Assembly (NCBI RefSeq): GCF_016908315.1
Contig: NZ_JAFBDQ010000002.1
Coordinates: 1 to 64,000 of the forward strand
Length of the DNA: 64,000 bases
Direction of reading: 5' to 3'
Source: Halanaerobacter jeridensis
Lineage (GTDB): Bacteria; Bacillota; Halanaerobiia; Halobacteroidales; Halobacteroidaceae
Shown here: positions 61,410-64,000 of the stretch, one piece after another
How the letters are laid out: the number at the start of each line of letters is the position of its first letter
Position numbering within the stretch: position 1 is the first letter of the stretch
The notes under the pieces: generated by a model
What the model was told of the DNA's origin: nothing
What the model saw: the letters and a program-made list of their open reading frames with translations, nothing else
Databases searched by the model: none
Translations under genes and position numbers: made by a program

Positions 61410-61533
61410 TAGAAATAGAGAGTTTAGATTAGATAGCATTTTAGATTAGGGTTAATAGTTTAGAAAATTTAATATTTGAGACGAGATGAGATTAGACGAG
61501 ATGAGGGAAGGCCTAGAGACGAGATGAGGGGAG
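61410..61533 (+). promoter_or_regulatory. trp leader TRAP-binding array
   Basis: The main array runs 61478-61533 with GAG, GAG, GAG, TAG, GAG, GAG at exact 5-nt steps (61478-61505), a weaker AAG/TAG step, then GAG at 61516, 61521, 61526 and 61531, about eleven triplets, matching the eleven TRAP subunits. A TAG-rich stretch with partly 5-nt spacing lies before it (61410-61463: TAG at 61425, 61430, 61442, 61447, 61456, 61461). The terminator at 61559-61594 follows. Confidence 0.85.
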
Positions 61534-61558
61534 AAGTGTACCTAATTTTTGTACTTTA

Positions 61559-61594
61559 AGGGCCAATGGACTCACGTCTGTTGGCTCTTTTTTG
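61559..61594 (+). terminator. trp attenuator terminator
   Basis: AGGGCCAATGGAC pairs with GTCTGTTGGCTCT (several G-U) around TCAC and is followed by TTTTTT. TRAP bound upstream would prevent a competing antiterminator and let this form. Confidence 0.85.
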
Positions 61595-61626
61595 ATTTGT
61601 TAATCAATAAAAGGAGGTTTAAGCAG

Positions 61627-61665
61627 TTGCAAAATATTGATGTAAAATTATTAAAATTAAGGTAA
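61627..61665 (+). other. 12-codon ORF with strong SD after the trp attenuator
   Basis: AAGGAGG (61611-61617) precedes TTG 61627, which encodes MQNIDVKLLKLR and a stop. It may be a leader peptide or the remnant of a gene start cut by the TnpB-type insertion that follows. Confidence 0.3.
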
Positions 61666-61684
61666 AATAATTTTTAATTCCGTA

Positions 61685-61712
61685 TCTAGATGTAGTATAT
61701 ACTATATCTAGA
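61685..61712. promoter_or_regulatory. 28-bp near-perfect palindrome ahead of the TnpB-related gene
   Basis: TCTAGATGTAGTATATACTATATCTAGA (shown here only by its arms TCTAGAT-GTAGTAT / ATACTATATCTAGA) has dyad symmetry broken at one base pair per arm. It sits just before the SD GAGGTGAT of a 26-codon ORF (61722-61802, MKYLKRYERTQMIGINKEGASN...). It could be an operator or the left end of the element. Confidence 0.5.
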
Positions 61713-61785
61713 GGTGATAGAATGAAATATTTGAAAAGATATGAAAGAACTCAGATGATTGGGATAAATAAAGAAGGTGCTAGTA

Positions 61786-63285
61786 ATGAAGACAACAATT
61801 AAAGCTAAATTACTAGAGATGCCTTCAGAGGAAAGCGAAAAACTTGATAACCTTATGCTTAGATTTTCTTCAGCAATCAGATTTGCTTTTAATCGTAGAA
61901 AGCCTGATGCTTATGATCCAATGAATAAAGGTGATTTGGAGAAATTACTGCAGAGTAAATATAAACTTAACTCTAGATATGCTAAAGATGCAGTTATGAA
62001 AGCAGATAGCATTATATCTTCGCAAAAAGAATTAGTAAAAGAATATCACCGTAATTATAAATCTAAGGTTAAACAGGTTAAACAAGAATTAAAAAGAGCA
62101 AAATCCAAACAAAAAATCCATGCTTTAAAAACAAAGTTGGATAAATATCAGCGTAAGTTAGAAGAATATCAAAAACATTTAAATGAAGGTACTATTCCTA
62201 AAGTTATTTTTGGAGGGAAAGAAAATTATAAGGCTAGGTGTGAAGGGAAGATCTCCAATCAAGAATGGAAAGAACTTCGTAACAATAAATTCTGTTCTCG
62301 CGGAGATAAAACTAAAAAAGGTAATCTCAATACGCGCATTGTTTTAGATAAAGAGGATAACATTTTTTTAAGGATTAATACTAGTATCAAGAAAAATAAC
62401 AGTAGATATGAGTATATTAAAATTCCTCTTTATTTACCGCAAAAAGAGAATTTAGAGGGAAAGGTTAACGGTAGAGATTATAAAAGTATGGTCTTAGATG
62501 TCGTTAGCAAAGAGAAACCTTATTATGTAGAAGTTATCCGTAAGGATAATCAATATTATGTCCATATTACTATTGAAGAGAAAACGCCAGAAATTAAATC
62601 TGCTAATCCTGAACAAGTAGGAATTATAGGAATAGACACTAACCCAGATGGTTTTGCTTTAACTTGTCTTGACCAAGAAGGTAATTATAAATGGCATAAA
62701 TGTATAACCAATCCTGAATTAACTTCTGCTAAAGGTAATAGGCGGGCTAATCTTTGTGGTGAATTAGCAAAAGAAGTAGTTGAATTTATTAAAAATAAAG
62801 GATATTCAATAGCAATTGAAGATTTGGAATTTAAACGCAACAGGTATGGAAATAAGAAATTTGAGAGGATTTCGCATCAATTTGTATATAGAAAATTGTT
62901 GACTTTTTTAGAGAGGGGATGTAAGCGTGAAGGTATAGAAGTTATTAAAGTTAACCCTGCCTTTACTAGCATCATTGGCAAATATAAATACCAGCATCAG
63001 TTTGGGATAAGTGTTCATAATTCTGCTGCATTAGTAATTGGCAGAAGGGCTTTAGGTTTTAATGAACGGATCCCAAAACAATTAATCCAAGTTATGAGTA
63101 GTTATTTAAACAGAGTTAAATTCATGAATTTTATTTCTAGTTCTCAATGGTCTAAATGGGGCAAAATTGATTATATAATTAAAACTTTGATTAAAAATAT
63201 CAAAAAGGAAGGTGGTGAAAATCCTGCTTATAGCAAAGACTATGCATATTCCAAATACAGGAAGAAGTTGTTGGGGATCGCTTAA
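61786..63285 (+). CDS. TnpB-related protein (IS200/IS605 OrfB-like)
   Basis: 499 residues from ATG 61786 (SD AGAAGGTG). The RuvC-like motifs are GIIGIDTNPDGFALTCLD and SIAIEDLEFKRNRYG, giving the first Asp and the Glu. The third region reads NPAFTSIIGKYKYQHQFGISVHNSAALVIGRRALGF, with no clear Asp at the usual place and no zinc-finger cysteines. This matches the IS605-type accessory TnpB-related family. An N-terminal coiled stretch (about 80-130) is present. No transposase accompanies it, so the unit is probably non-autonomous. It lies inside the trp leader. Confidence 0.82.
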   Translation: MKTTIKAKLLEMPSEESEKLDNLMLRFSSAIRFAFNRRKPDAYDPMNKGDLEKLLQSKYKLNSRYAKDAVMKADSIISSQKELVKEYHRNYKSKVKQVKQELKRAKSKQKIHALKTKLDKYQRKLEEYQKHLNEGTIPKVIFGGKENYKARCEGKISNQEWKELRNNKFCSRGDKTKKGNLNTRIVLDKEDNIFLRINTSIKKNNSRYEYIKIPLYLPQKENLEGKVNGRDYKSMVLDVVSKEKPYYVEVIRKDNQYYVHITIEEKTPEIKSANPEQVGIIGIDTNPDGFALTCLDQEGNYKWHKCITNPELTSAKGNRRANLCGELAKEVVEFIKNKGYSIAIEDLEFKRNRYGNKKFERISHQFVYRKLLTFLERGCKREGIEVIKVNPAFTSIIGKYKYQHQFGISVHNSAALVIGRRALGFNERIPKQLIQVMSSYLNRVKFMNFISSSQWSKWGKIDYIIKTLIKNIKKEGGENPAYSKDYAYSKYRKKLLGIA

Positions 63286-63534
63286 TAATTATAACCTGAT
63301 TAAAAGAATTAATTTTCCAATAGTTTAGATAGGGCAAAGCACCACATAGAGAAAGGATTTTGCCTAGAATGTAAAATTTAGGGACGGGTAACACCTGTAT
63401 CTTTCTAGTACCTTGATATTGTAAATATTAAGGGCAGTAAGGAAGATTATAATCAAGCGATTATACCTAACACGATCTAATCCTGTATGATTGTGGTCTA
63501 TGTATAGTTTTGCATAGGTTTTTATAAGCAGGTT

Positions 63535-63568
63535 GAGTTGAGATGAGTTTAGCCGAGAAAAGAGTGAG
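63535..63568 (+). promoter_or_regulatory. Candidate TRAP-binding site over the trpE ribosome binding site
   Basis: GAG 63535, GAG 63540, GAG 63545, TAG 63550 and GAG 63555 at exact 5-nt steps, then AAG 63560, GAG 63562 and GAG 63566. The last triplets form the SD of trpE (ATG 63574). Bound TRAP would hide it. Confidence 0.65.
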
Positions 63569-63573
63569 TTATT

Positions 63574-64000
63574 ATGTATAAGCCAAGTCAAGCAGAATTT
63601 AGAGAGCTAAGTACACAAGGAGATTTAGTTCCTATTTATAAAGAGTTATCAGCCGATTTAGAAACTCCTGTTTCAGCCTTTATGAAATTAGGAGATGGTG
63701 ATTACTCCTATTTATTAGAAAGTGTGGAGCAAGGACAGCAAGTGGGACGTTATTCGTTTATTGGAATTGATTATCATGGTGTAGTTCGCTGCAAAGACAA
63801 TCAATTGCAAGTAGAAGATGAAGAGGGGAATATCACTAAGAATAAGAGTACTGAAAATCCAGTGGATGATTTAGAAGAAATATTAGAACAGTACCAAGCA
63901 ATAGAAATAGAAGATTTACCTTTATTTTATGGTGGGGCTGTAGGATATTTAGGTTATGATGCTATTCAATACTTTGAAAAGATTCCTCAAACTAATGAAG
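63574..64000 (+). CDS. trpE: Anthranilate synthase component I, N-terminal part (cut by window edge)
   Basis: The first 142 codons are visible and open to the window end. MYKPSQAEFRELSTQGDLVPIYKELSADLETPVSAFMKLG is a standard TrpE start, followed by YSYLLESVEQGQQVGRYSFIGI, whose LLES element takes part in tryptophan feedback inhibition, and GGAVGYLGYDAIQYFEK. It converts chorismate and glutamine-derived ammonia to anthranilate. First structural gene of the trp operon. Regulated by the TRAP sites described above. Confidence 0.95.
   Translation, partial: MYKPSQAEFRELSTQGDLVPIYKELSADLETPVSAFMKLGDGDYSYLLESVEQGQQVGRYSFIGIDYHGVVRCKDNQLQVEDEEGNITKNKSTENPVDDLEEILEQYQAIEIEDLPLFYGGAVGYLGYDAIQYFEKIPQTNE

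Larger units (their letters stand above)
61666..63530 (+). mobile_element. TnpB-carrying insertion between trp attenuator and trpE
   Basis: The 1.8-kb stretch separates the attenuator from trpE and holds only the palindrome, a 26-codon ORF, the TnpB-related gene and about 245 bp of non-coding 3' sequence (63286-63530) where an associated guide RNA would be expected. Ends are approximate: no inverted repeats or duplications could be fixed by eye. Confidence 0.5.

Noticed and set aside
61410-61533. CRISPR array or simple microsatellite
   Set aside because: Units are triplets with varying 2-nt spacers next to a TRAP gene and a terminator; this is the TRAP-binding pattern, not repeats with unique spacers.

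Overview
The window is low-GC DNA (roughly one third G+C by eye), densely packed and mostly on the + strand. It looks like an anaerobic, diderm, spore-forming Firmicute, most plausibly Halanaerobiales/Halobacteroidaceae. The organism name is inference. The supporting evidence is a trimeric [FeFe]-hydrogenase, the sporulation pair ytrH-ytrI beside dnaE as in Bacillus, a Bacillus-type TRAP (MtrB) system, and a secreted protein ending in an outer-membrane beta-barrel.

Layout: 1-1955 is the end of an IS607-type element (serine recombinase and TnpB) that seems to have cut a gene next to a PAAR-like DUF4280 gene. 3354-10647 is a moxR-DUF58-batA-batB-TPR-batD operon. 10750-18000 holds an Fe-S aldo/keto reductase, then guaA and a purine permease, each behind a guanine riboswitch, then a TrpR-like repressor, a frameshifted gene and a DUF389 protein. 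18000-27030 is sulfur and cofactor metabolism: cysK, SAM riboswitch-metNIQ, wrbA, cysC, an OFA transporter and bioB behind a BirA-like operator. 27189-34750 holds cheV, DUF362, DUF523, trmL, dat, a thioredoxin, eight tRNA genes in two minus-strand units with clear promoters, ldh and a Fur/PerR regulator. 34871-46875 holds a PAS histidine kinase, uvsE, the hydrogenase operon, yjbQ, a PHP phosphatase, typA and an aminotransferase. 46900-55548 holds ytrI/ytrH, dnaE, pgpA, DUF368 and an HD phosphohydrolase. 55749-60956 holds an AraC regulator, a GH3 glucosidase and two envelope proteins. 61175-64000 is mtrB, a trp attenuator, a TnpB-type insertion and the start of trpE.

Three things stand out. 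First, dnaE is interrupted twice by short ORF-less intervening sequences with group I intron features. One falls inside the catalytic PD-x-D-x-D motif, and removing both restores a normal 1148-residue polymerase. Second, three intergenic copies of a roughly 235-nt element have four long helices whose sequences differ between copies while pairing is kept, with conserved unpaired boxes between them. That is the signature of a structured RNA or structured mobile element that I cannot name. Third, TRAP-type (G/U)AG arrays with 5-nt spacing occur at the mtrB ribosome binding site, in a long trp leader ahead of a terminator, and at the trpE ribosome binding site. This suggests autoregulated TRAP and a trp leader split by a TnpB element.
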